A DNA stretch of 64,000 bases, from positions 1-64,000 of the forward strand of contig WOUZ01000007.1 of assembly GCA_009773165.1 (NCBI GenBank), in the 5' to 3' direction. Each line of letters starts with the position of its first letter. The first letter of the stretch is position 1. The DNA comes from Bacteroidota bacterium (lineage in GTDB: Bacteria; Bacteroidota; Bacteroidia; Bacteroidales; F082). The notes under the pieces were generated by a model, which was not told the origin of the DNA, did not search any database, and saw only the letters and a program-made list of their open reading frames with translations. A program made the position numbers and the translations under genes. This document shows positions 53,373 through 61,308 of the stretch, piece after piece.

Positions 53373-53735
53373 ATGATGAAAAAATTAGCATTTTTACTAA
53401 CGATCGGGATGGCAATCCTCTTCACTTCATGTAAAAAAGACAGGATAGAAAACCCTGACACCACTCCGGACACCATGGAAGAACTTCAGGTACCTGCTGA
53501 TTTTTCATGGAAAACGACAAAGGATTACAGTCTGACTCTTAGCGCCAATGCAAATGGTATTGCTGAAGTAAATAATACTTCCGGAATCTCTTATCAAAAA
53601 GCCTATTTGTCTACCGGACAAGCCTATACAATGAAACTAACTGTCCCTGCATACGAAAAAAATGTAATAATTAAATTTAACGGTGAGCAAAAAACAATTG
53701 AACTTACATCACTTACAATCACAGTACAGTTTTAA
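53373..53735 (+). CDS. Cassette lipoprotein 2
   Basis: A 120-residue paralogue of the other cassette lipoproteins. It begins ATGATG, and either codon may be used. Lipobox is LFTSC followed by KKD. The core VPADFSWKTTKDYSLTL and AYTMKLTVPAYEK are nearly identical to cassette 4 (60934), including ISYQKAYLS-GQAY. The next gene starts 11 bp later and is not an LruC gene, which makes this the only cassette without one. Confidence 0.7.
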   Translation: MMKKLAFLLTIGMAILFTSCKKDRIENPDTTPDTMEELQVPADFSWKTTKDYSLTLSANANGIAEVNNTSGISYQKAYLSTGQAYTMKLTVPAYEKNVIIKFNGEQKTIELTSLTITVQF

Positions 53736-53746
53736 ATCTCAAAACC

Positions 53747-54262
53747 ATGAACCTTTACCCATCATTTAAATTAACATCAAGAACGTCAGTATTTATTATC
53801 ATAATGATTCTTCTTGTTGGAAGTTGGAAAATTGGTTTTGGTCAACATGATAATGCTCATAAGCTAGATTACAAGCAACGTGAGATTAAAAAGAATGAAA
53901 TAATTCAAACGTTAAAGGCCTTTAAGCCAAACGATCAAACTGCAGTTCTGGAGTTGAAAGAAACAGAAATTGATTATCAAACGATTAAAAAATCAATCAG
54001 AGTAATTGGTGAAGGGTTTCTTCAGCTTAATGAAGCAACCTGGATATATTTTGTTAGTTTTTCATCACATAAAGATGCAAATATTGGTGACATGACACTA
54101 GCCATTGATAATATAGGCAATATGTATCAGAATGACGGTCATGTTTGTGGTGGTATTATTCACTTTGAGACCTTTGACAGATCAGCGATTAAAAATCCCG
54201 AGCATTTTTTTCACCTATTCAAAAGTGATACTGACGACCTTGGATGGAGTAAAATTTATTAA
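53747..54262 (+). CDS. Small secreted protein replacing LruC in cassette 2
   Basis: A 171-residue protein with an N-terminal hydrophobic segment near residues 16-32 (VFIIIMILLVGSWKIGFG). The body has a charged lysine-rich stretch, then VIGEGFLQLNEATWIYFVSFS and GGIIHFETFD. No LruC or Ig-like domain is seen and I do not recognise the family. It occupies the place of the LruC gene, 11 bp after lipoprotein 2. Confidence 0.6.
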   Translation: MNLYPSFKLTSRTSVFIIIMILLVGSWKIGFGQHDNAHKLDYKQREIKKNEIIQTLKAFKPNDQTAVLELKETEIDYQTIKKSIRVIGEGFLQLNEATWIYFVSFSSHKDANIGDMTLAIDNIGNMYQNDGHVCGGIIHFETFDRSAIKNPEHFFHLFKSDTDDLGWSKIY

Positions 54263-54396
54263 AATATTCTTGAGAATTGTAAAATAATCAGAATTCATTC
54301 CAAAAACAAAATTACTTGTCTAAAAATGAGATTTTTTTTAATAAAATATTTTGAAAAAATTATCTAAATAACTGATTTATAATACTAAAGCAAAAA

Positions 54397-54411
54397 AGGC
54401 ACAATTTATGT
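54397..54411 (+). promoter_or_regulatory. -24/-12-like element, cassette 3
   Basis: AGGCACAATTTATGT, with GG and the later G 12 nt apart. It is the closest of the four to TGGCAC, but its first base is A. Confidence 0.35.
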
Positions 54412-54428
54412 CAATTTTTTAAATAAAC

Positions 54429-54788
54429 ATGACTATGAAAAATTTATTTATCTTTATTATTCTATCGGTTGTTTTTTTCTCCTGCAGAAAAGACACACCA
54501 CAACCAGACACTACTCCTGATAAAATGGAAGAATTAGTTGTGCCAGATAACTTTAACTGGAAAACTACAAAAAGCTTTCAACTGGAGCTTACAGGATCAT
54601 CTTCAGGGATTGTAATTGTAGCAAACCAGGATGGCATACCTTACCAAAAAGCATATCTTTCGACTAATCTGGCTTATATGATGAAAATCACCGTACCTGC
54701 TTATGAACAAAATATCCGCTTGTTATTTGCTGGTAAAGATGTTACGCTTGAATTAACGAGTGAATACTTATCCTATAGGTTTCAATAA
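54429..54788 (+). CDS. Cassette lipoprotein 3
   Basis: A 119-residue paralogue and the most divergent of the four. Lipobox VFFSC is followed by RKD, and the core is VVPDNFNWKTTKSFQLEL with YMMKITVPAYEQNIRLLF. It may start at ATG 54429 or at ATG 54435. It lies 29 bp upstream of the 1912-residue LruC gene. Confidence 0.7.
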   Translation: MTMKNLFIFIILSVVFFSCRKDTPQPDTTPDKMEELVVPDNFNWKTTKSFQLELTGSSSGIVIVANQDGIPYQKAYLSTNLAYMMKITVPAYEQNIRLLFAGKDVTLELTSEYLSYRFQ

Positions 54789-54817
54789 ACGCGCACAAAA
54801 ACTAAAAAATAATAATC

Positions 54818-57800
54818 ATGAAAAATTACCTACATTCCATTTTCAGAATCAGCTCCTTGATGGTTCTTTTGATGTTGCTCATTAACAGCGTAACTGCTCA
54901 AAATGAAACCTTTATTAGTGGTGCTTATATCATTGATATGGGGCAGTCCACTCAAACTGTTGCAAAAGGACTTAAACCATACGGTCTGGTTTATACGTTG
55001 ATTAAAGACCATCAGGTACCTGTACGGTGGGCAATCAATCCCTCCAAGGTCAAAGACGGTGTTGACTTCACTGTAAACTCTAAAGATTATAAGGGTGGCT
55101 CTTTCATTATTCCGGCAGAGTATATTAATGCCTCTGTTATATCGAAAATCAATACCTGGAAGGCAAAGGGTGTAGTTGTTGATGGACCAATCAATGCTAG
55201 TTTTTCTGCTCCGGTTTATAAAGAATTATCGAGTTGGCCTAACGCAGTTCTTGATGAAGATAACGGAGACATCGTTAAAGAGTATTACACACGTGCTGAG
55301 ATCCCTACCTCATCTTACACACTTGCTGGCAATCCAACAATGCTCGATGGTTGCGACGATATTTATGTTTTACCCCATGCCGACCCACATCAATGGGTAA
55401 GCAGTTGGAAAACAGCTTTGGATAACTATATCAAAAGCGGTGGATACTTATGGGCAGCCTGTCATGCTGCGAGTGCGCTTGAGGCAAATACCCCTACCTA
55501 CCTTGGATTTAAGTACTTATCAACCAATGGATTAATACCATGGGGGAGTCACAATGATGGAACACCAGCATCGTATGTTTACAACCCATCATACGACGCA
55601 GATCCCATTATGCAATTTATGGGCACACTCAACGCTGCTACTACAAATGGATCCGAACAAATTTATATTCCATACAAGGGTACAAGCGATTGGCGTCCTA
55701 CCACCAGGGTTGCTGTTTATCAACCTTCTCATAGTCAGGCAGATCCAAATGAAGCTGCTGTTGTTGCATATGGTCCTGCTTATGGCAATTCAAGCTATGG
55801 TATGGTTATGTATGAGGCTGGCCACAATCATGATGGTACTGCTTCAGCAAATGTCGCTGCAATGAGGGCTTATTTTAATTTTATACTGTTAGCGGGTGTA
55901 AATAAAGAAATCGAAGTTACTAACAACATTCCCGAAACTGTATATTCTGGCTCAACACTTAATCTTTCTGCTTCTGTCACAGGAGGAAATAGTCCTTACA
56001 CCTATCTTTGGTCGAGCTCCTGTGCAGGTGGTTCATTCTCAAATACAACAGGATCAAGCACAACTTATACTGCTCCAACAGTAACTACAATTACTAATTG
56101 TGTTATTTCAGTTGTTGTAACTGATAACTGCGGTAGATTTAGTATATCATCAGAAACCGTAGTTGTCGTACCTCCTCAAGCTGACCTAATGGTAGTTAAG
56201 ACTGTTAGTAATTCAGCCCCTGTTGTTGGAACGAATGTAACATTCACGATTACAGCAACTAACAATGGACCGAACAACGCTACCGGTGTAGTTGTAAATG
56301 ATGTTTTACCATCCGGGTATACCTTTGTGAGCGCAACACCTTCAACAGGCACCTGGGCAGCTCCAAACTGGACAATCGGAAACCTTGCTAACGGAGCCTC
56401 AGCAACCTTAGCTATTATTGCAACTGTAAAAACAACCGGGAACTATGCCAATACTGCAGAAATCATCGGCACTCTAACAGACCCTACTCTAGGAAACAAC
56501 TCCAGTACCGTAACACCCGTTCCGGTTTCAGCAGCTGATTTAGCAGTTGTTAAAACTGTCAGCAACGCCACTCCCAATGTTGGAAGCAATGTGACTTTTA
56601 CTATCACAGCGACCAACAACGGTCCGAGTTCTGCAACAGGCGTAACGGTAAATGATGTTTTACCCTCCGGTTATACTTTTGTAAGTGCTACACCTTCAAC
56701 AGGTTCATGGGCAGCTCCAAACTGGACCATCGGAAATCTTGCCAATGGTGGCAGCGCAACTTTGAGTATTGTTGCTACCGTTAAAGCAAGTGGATCATAT
56801 GCCAATCAAGCTGAAATCACAGGTGCTGAAACCGATCCTACTTCAGGCAACAATTCCAGCACATCAACACCTGTACCTGTGGGTGTTACCGACCTTGCAG
56901 TTGTGAAAACAGTCAGCAACGCGACACCAAACGTTGGAAGTAACATCACCTTTACCATCACTGCAAGCAATAACGGACCAAGTGCAGCAACAGGGGTTAC
57001 TGTAAATGATGCCTTACCTTCGGGTTATACTTTTGTTAGTGCTACTCCTTCTGCCGGAACATGGTCTGCTCCTAACTGGACTGTTGGTAATCTTGCCAAC
57101 GGCGGAAGTGCTACACTTAGCATCGTTGCTACTGTCAAAGCCTCCGGAACGTATGCCAATACAGCGACCATATCAGGTGCTCAAACCGATCCAACTCCAG
57201 GTAACAATTCAAGTATATCAACACCTGTTCCTGTTGCGGTTGCAGATCTTGCAGTGGTTAAAACGGTGAATAACGCTTCTCCTAATGTTGGCGCTAATAT
57301 TACTTTTACCATCACAGCAAGCAATAACGGCCCCAGCACTGCTACAGGTATTACTGTGAATGATGTTTTGCCTACCGGTTATACGTTTGTTTCTGCTACT
57401 CCATCTACTGGTTCCTGGTCGGCTCCTAATTGGACGATCGCTAGTATGGCTGTCGGTGCTAATGCCACTTTACAAATTGTTGCTACGGTTAAAGCCTCTG
57501 GCAGCTATGAAAATACTGCAAGCATCACTGGATCTCAGCCTGATCCTGTATCGGGAAACAATTCAAGCTCGGTAACTCCTACTCCTGCTGCTGTTGCTGA
57601 TTTGGCTGTTGTGAAAACTGCAAATACATCAGCACCAACAGTTGGCGGTAATGTTACTTTTACCATAGTTGCCAGCAATAATGGTCCAAGTGCGGCCACT
57701 GGTGTTGTCGTAAACGAGGTGTTACCAAGTGGTCTTACTTTTGTTAGTGCTTCGCAAACTGCCGGCACATGGTCTGCTCCTAACTGGACAATTGGTAACT

Positions 57801-60556
57801 TAAGCAATGGAGCTAACGCTACATTGACAATTGTAGCTACTGTTGCTGAGGGTGGTACCGGGTTTGTCAATACTGTGACGATAGATGGTAATCAAACGGA
57901 TCCTGTTACGGCTAATAACACAAGTTCTGTTAGTATTAATCCCGGTGTTAATGCTATTAATGATAATGCAACTACTACCCTAAATACGGCTGTTGATATC
58001 ACTATTCTCAGCAATGACATTCCAGGGTCGTCCGCTATTAACCCCGGGTCAGTAATATTTGTTCCAGGCACTACACCTAATCCTGCTACCGTGGGTATCT
58101 TTACTGTCAATCCTGCGGGGCTGGTAACGTTTACTCCTGCAACCGGATTTACCGGAACTGCTACCGTAAATTATCAGGTTTGTGATGTTAGCGGATCATG
58201 TGATATTGCAACGATTACTGTGGTTGTAAATACTGTTCCCGGCCCGGAAGCTGTGGATGACAATGCTACAACGACGCTGAATACTCCTGTGAATATCAAT
58301 GTGTTGACCAATGATGTCGCTGGTGCTGCTGCTATCAACCCGGCTACTGTTACATTAGTTCCCGGCACAACGCCTAACCCAACAACAGAGGGGACATTCA
58401 CTGTTAACCCAACTACCGGTTTGGTTACTTTTACTCCAGCAACTGGTTTTACCGGCACTGTTACTACCGATTATCAGGTATGTGACTTGAATGCTTTATG
58501 TGACATCGCTATGATTACCGTGGTGGTGAATACTGTTCCAGGTCCTACCGCTGTAGATGACAATGCTTCTACAACATTGAATACTCCTGTGAATATCAAT
58601 GTATTGACTAATGATGTTGCAGGAACAGCTGCCATCAACCCGGCTTCCGTTGAATTAGTGACTGGCACAACGCCTAACCCAACAACACAAGGAACATTTA
58701 CTGTTAACCCTATCACTGGTTTGGTTACCTTTACTCCTGTCACTGGTTTTACAGGTACTGTTACTGTTGATTATGAGGTATGTGACCTGAACGCTTTGTG
58801 CGACATCGCTACAATTACCGTTGTAGTTAACACTGTTCCAGGTCCTACCGCTGTAGATGACAATGCTTCTACAACGCTGAATACTCCGGTAAATATCACT
58901 GTATTGACCAATGATGTGGCAGGTACTGCTGCTATCAACCCTACTTCTGTTACTTTAGTGACTGGCACAACTCCTAACTCAACAACACAGGGAACGTTTA
59001 CTGTTAACCCTATCACTGGCTTGGTTACCTTTACTCCTGTCACTGGTTTTACCGGCGCTGTTACTGTTGACTACGAGGTATGTGACTTGAATGCTTTATG
59101 TGACATCGCTACTATTACAGTAGTAGTGAACACTGTTCCAGGCCCAAACGCTGTGGATGATACGGCTACAACCGACATGAATGTTCCGGTGGATATTACT
59201 GTGCTTGCCAATGATGTGGCTGGTGCTTCTGCTATCGTTCCTTCAACATTAACTTTTGTTAACGGAACGGCTCCTGATCCTGCAACTGTGGGTACTTTTA
59301 CTAAGAATCCTACTACCGGACTGGTAACTTTTACCCCTGTCACCGGATTTGTTGGCACTGCCACTATCGACTATCAGGTGTGTGATCTGAATGGTTTGTG
59401 TGATATTGCTAAGATCACTGTTACAATCAATGCTGTGGCTGGTCCGGATGCTAAAAACGATGCGGCTTCTACTATAATGAATTCGCCTGTCGATATTGAG
59501 GTTCTTGTGAATGATGTGGCTGGTGCTTCGGCTTTGAATCCAACAACTGTAACGCTTGTTGCCGGCACTGAACCCAATGCCTCTACTCAGGGAACCTTCA
59601 CGGTTGATCCTCTCACTGGCATTGTAACTTTTACTCCTGTGAGCGGTTTTATTGGAACGGTTACGGTTGATTATCAGGTTTGCGACATGAACAGTCAATG
59701 TGATATTGCAACAATTACTGTTACTGTGATCCCAGGAACGGATATCAATTATCCTGCTACTGGTTTTGGTACCCTGGCTTATGAGGATCTCTGGCCTGGA
59801 AAGGGTGACTATGACTTTAATGACCTTGTGATTGATTACCAGTTTAATATACTTATTAACACAAGCAACAATGTGGAAAAAGTTACCGGAACGTTCATAA
59901 TTAAGGCTTTTGGTGCTTCATTTGAAAATGGATTTGGATTCCAGTTAGCTGATGCTATTGATCCTGCTGACCTTACTGTTACCGGTTATGAACTCACCGA
60001 AAGCTTTATTGATCTTGGGAGCAATGGAACAGAAAATGGTCTCAGCATTCCAACGATCATTGTTTACGACAATGCATTCAACCAGATGGAACATCCTGGT
60101 GTTGGTATTGGTGTAAATACCACTCCCGGTGCACCGTATGTTACTCCTGATACTTTGGTCATCACCATTCTCTTTAAACCGAATACTTACAGCTTCAGCA
60201 ATTTAGATATTGCCAACTTCAATCCTTTCATTATTGTAAATAAAGATAGGACACATGAAGTACATCTTCCTTATTACAAACCAACAGCTAAAGCAAATAC
60301 TGATTTGTTTGGTCAGTGGGAAGATGACAGCAATCCGGCTACTAACAGGTATTATGTCAACGACAAAAACCTTCCATGGGCCATCAATATCTACGAAAGC
60401 TTCGATTATCCGATCGAAAAACAGGAGATTATCTGGGCTCATCTCAAGTTTGCCGAATGGGCCATGAGTGGTGGCGTTTTGTTCCCCGACTGGTATAAAA
60501 ACCTCAACGGGTATCGCAACGAATCGCTGATCTATCAGGTACCTACCAATCCATAA
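54818..60556 (+). CDS. Giant secreted LruC-domain protein with DUF11 and Ig-like repeats (1912 aa)
   Basis: The signal peptide ends near VTAQ (residue 28). Residues 29-370 form a globular domain with a nucleophile-elbow-like motif, [12 protein letters not shown] with C215 and H216, near a class I glutamine amidotransferase or ThuA-like core. A PKD/Ig-like segment follows at about 375-450. Residues 455-1041 are five DUF11 repeats and 1042-1640 six Ig/cadherin-like repeats with ND-V-A-G and VTFTPVTGF. The C-terminal 272 residues are the LruC domain ([10 protein letters not shown]). The repeats are strikingly regular at the DNA level. No type IX sorting signal is present. It should reach the cell surface. 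Confidence 0.82.
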   Translation: MKNYLHSIFRISSLMVLLMLLINSVTAQNETFISGAYIIDMGQSTQTVAKGLKPYGLVYTLIKDHQVPVRWAINPSKVKDGVDFTVNSKDYKGGSFIIPAEYINASVISKINTWKAKGVVVDGPINASFSAPVYKELSSWPNAVLDEDNGDIVKEYYTRAEIPTSSYTLAGNPTMLDGCDDIYVLPHADPHQWVSSWKTALDNYIKSGGYLWAACHAASALEANTPTYLGFKYLSTNGLIPWGSHNDGTPASYVYNPSYDADPIMQFMGTLNAATTNGSEQIYIPYKGTSDWRPTTRVAVYQPSHSQADPNEAAVVAYGPAYGNSSYGMVMYEAGHNHDGTASANVAAMRAYFNFILLAGVNKEIEVTNNIPETVYSGSTLNLSASVTGGNSPYTYLWSSSCAGGSFSNTTGSSTTYTAPTVTTITNCVISVVVTDNCGRFSISSETVVVVPPQADLMVVKTVSNSAPVVGTNVTFTITATNNGPNNATGVVVNDVLPSGYTFVSATPSTGTWAAPNWTIGNLANGASATLAIIATVKTTGNYANTAEIIGTLTDPTLGNNSSTVTPVPVSAADLAVVKTVSNATPNVGSNVTFTITATNNGPSSATGVTVNDVLPSGYTFVSATPSTGSWAAPNWTIGNLANGGSATLSIVATVKASGSYANQAEITGAETDPTSGNNSSTSTPVPVGVTDLAVVKTVSNATPNVGSNITFTITASNNGPSAATGVTVNDALPSGYTFVSATPSAGTWSAPNWTVGNLANGGSATLSIVATVKASGTYANTATISGAQTDPTPGNNSSISTPVPVAVADLAVVKTVNNASPNVGANITFTITASNNGPSTATGITVNDVLPTGYTFVSATPSTGSWSAPNWTIASMAVGANATLQIVATVKASGSYENTASITGSQPDPVSGNNSSSVTPTPAAVADLAVVKTANTSAPTVGGNVTFTIVASNNGPSAATGVVVNEVLPSGLTFVSASQTAGTWSAPNWTIGNLSNGANATLTIVATVAEGGTGFVNTVTIDGNQTDPVTANNTSSVSINPGVNAINDNATTTLNTAVDITILSNDIPGSSAINPGSVIFVPGTTPNPATVGIFTVNPAGLVTFTPATGFTGTATVNYQVCDVSGSCDIATITVVVNTVPGPEAVDDNATTTLNTPVNINVLTNDVAGAAAINPATVTLVPGTTPNPTTEGTFTVNPTTGLVTFTPATGFTGTVTTDYQVCDLNALCDIAMITVVVNTVPGPTAVDDNASTTLNTPVNINVLTNDVAGTAAINPASVELVTGTTPNPTTQGTFTVNPITGLVTFTPVTGFTGTVTVDYEVCDLNALCDIATITVVVNTVPGPTAVDDNASTTLNTPVNITVLTNDVAGTAAINPTSVTLVTGTTPNSTTQGTFTVNPITGLVTFTPVTGFTGAVTVDYEVCDLNALCDIATITVVVNTVPGPNAVDDTATTDMNVPVDITVLANDVAGASAIVPSTLTFVNGTAPDPATVGTFTKNPTTGLVTFTPVTGFVGTATIDYQVCDLNGLCDIAKITVTINAVAGPDAKNDAASTIMNSPVDIEVLVNDVAGASALNPTTVTLVAGTEPNASTQGTFTVDPLTGIVTFTPVSGFIGTVTVDYQVCDMNSQCDIATITVTVIPGTDINYPATGFGTLAYEDLWPGKGDYDFNDLVIDYQFNILINTSNNVEKVTGTFIIKAFGASFENGFGFQLADAIDPADLTVTGYELTESFIDLGSNGTENGLSIPTIIVYDNAFNQMEHPGVGIGVNTTPGAPYVTPDTLVITILFKPNTYSFSNLDIANFNPFIIVNKDRTHEVHLPYYKPTAKANTDLFGQWEDDSNPATNRYYVNDKNLPWAINIYESFDYPIEKQEIIWAHLKFAEWAMSGGVLFPDWYKNLNGYRNESLIYQVPTNP
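56180..57943 (+). repeat. Five 354-bp DUF11-coding tandem repeats
   Basis: Units start at 56180, 56534, 56888, 57242 and 57596, so the first four are exactly 354 bp (118 codons). Each begins with A/T-D-L-x-V-V-K-T and ends with a D-P-x-x-G/A-N-N-S/T-S motif. There is no indel between units 1 and 4. Confidence 0.85.
57941..59737 (+). repeat. Six ~300-bp Ig/cadherin-like tandem repeats
   Basis: Units start at 57941, 58238, 58538, 58838, 59138 and 59438. Units 2-5 are exactly 300 bp; unit 1 is 297 bp through loss of one codon. Units 3 and 4 differ at only five of 100 residues while differing at clearly more silent sites. Confidence 0.85.
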
Positions 60557-60580
60557 GGATTATTTAAAAATCATAAAAAA

Positions 60581-60607
60581 AGAGGCTGATACAAACTATC
60601 AGCCTCT
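60581..60607 (+). terminator. Terminator of cassette 3
   Basis: Perfect 11-bp stem AGAGGCTGATA/TATCAGCCTCT with loop CAAAC and a T8 tail, 25 nt after the stop. It differs from the cassette 1 terminator only in the loop. Confidence 0.9.
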
Positions 60608-60798
60608 TTTTTTTCTAAATATAGCTTAAAGTCGGATTGTTGAGGAAACACTTTATTAGTTCATCCGTTATGAGGTAAGAGTTCCCCATTCTCATAATTT
60701 GCATTCTCAAACTATATTTGAGATTCATTTATAACACTGATTTCGGCTTAAGAGAGCAATGATTTTTTTTACACTTAACCAGATCATATTCTATATTT

Positions 60799-60812
60799 TG
60801 GAAATAATTCCA
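60799..60812. promoter_or_regulatory. Inverted repeat upstream of cassette 4
   Basis: TGGAAATAATTCCA, flanked on both sides by CTATATT/AATATAG arms so that the palindrome extends from 60791 to 60818 with a 2-nt offset. The centre is about 84 bp upstream of the GG of the -24/-12-like element, as in cassette 2. Confidence 0.5.
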
Positions 60813-60888
60813 ATATAGCACAAAACTATTAAAAAGATAATATTTCTATATTATTGATTAACAATGAATTAAAAATATAATAAATATT

Positions 60889-60903
60889 TGGCATAATTAT
60901 AGA
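60889..60903 (+). promoter_or_regulatory. -24/-12-like element, cassette 4
   Basis: TGGCATAATTATAGA; GG and the downstream G are 12 nt apart. It lies 31 nt before the ATG, in a stretch shared with cassettes 1 and 2 (CTAAGTAT follows at 60906-60913; cassette 2 has TACGTAT). Confidence 0.4.
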
Positions 60904-60933
60904 GCCTAAGTATTTGTACTAATATACACAGTC

Positions 60934-61296
60934 ATGAAAAAACTAGCATTTTTACTTATAATTGGGATCGCGTTCCTTTTTACCTCATGTAAAAAAGACA
61001 GGACAGAAAATCCTGATACCTTGCCCGAAACTATGGAAGAACTACAGGTTCCGGCTGATTTTTCGTGGAAAACGACCAAAGATTACAGCCTGACGCTTAG
61101 CGCCAATGCCAGTGGTATTGCTGAAGTAAATAACACTTCAGGTATTTCTTACCAAAAGGCTTATCTTTCACCCGGACAAGCTTATACGATGAAACTCACT
61201 GTTCCGGCTTACGAAAAAACAGTTAAGTTGAAATTTATGGGTCAGGAGGCTAGTCTCGAATTAGGATCAGCATCCTTGAACTATACATTTAACTAA
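60934..61296 (+). CDS. Cassette lipoprotein 4
   Basis: A 120-residue lipoprotein nearly identical to lipoprotein 2 (lipobox LFTSC then KKD, VPADFSWKTTKDYSLTL, GISYQKAYLSPGQAY). The C-terminal strand differs: ASLELGSASLNYTFN instead of TIELTSLTITVQF. The LruC gene starts 12 bp later, so the two are one transcript. The pair 2/4 seems to be the most recent duplication among the four. Confidence 0.7.
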   Translation: MKKLAFLLIIGIAFLFTSCKKDRTENPDTLPETMEELQVPADFSWKTTKDYSLTLSANASGIAEVNNTSGISYQKAYLSPGQAYTMKLTVPAYEKTVKLKFMGQEASLELGSASLNYTFN

Positions 61297-61308
61297 ACCA
61301 CTGAAACT

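Larger units (their letters stand above)
60557..60933. other. Spacer between cassettes 3 and 4
   Basis: This 377-bp spacer holds the cassette 3 terminator, the TGGAA-N4-TTCCA repeat (60799-60812) and the -24/-12-like element. The remainder has no gene or RNA signal that I can recognise. Confidence 0.5.

Noticed and set aside
57535-59698. Long minus-strand ORFs across the DUF11 and Ig-like repeats
   Set aside because: They recur with the repeat period because the array has few stops on the other strand. They have no starts or signals of their own.
57941-59737. CRISPR-like array
   Set aside because: The 300-bp units are coding tandem repeats without short palindromic repeats or spacers.
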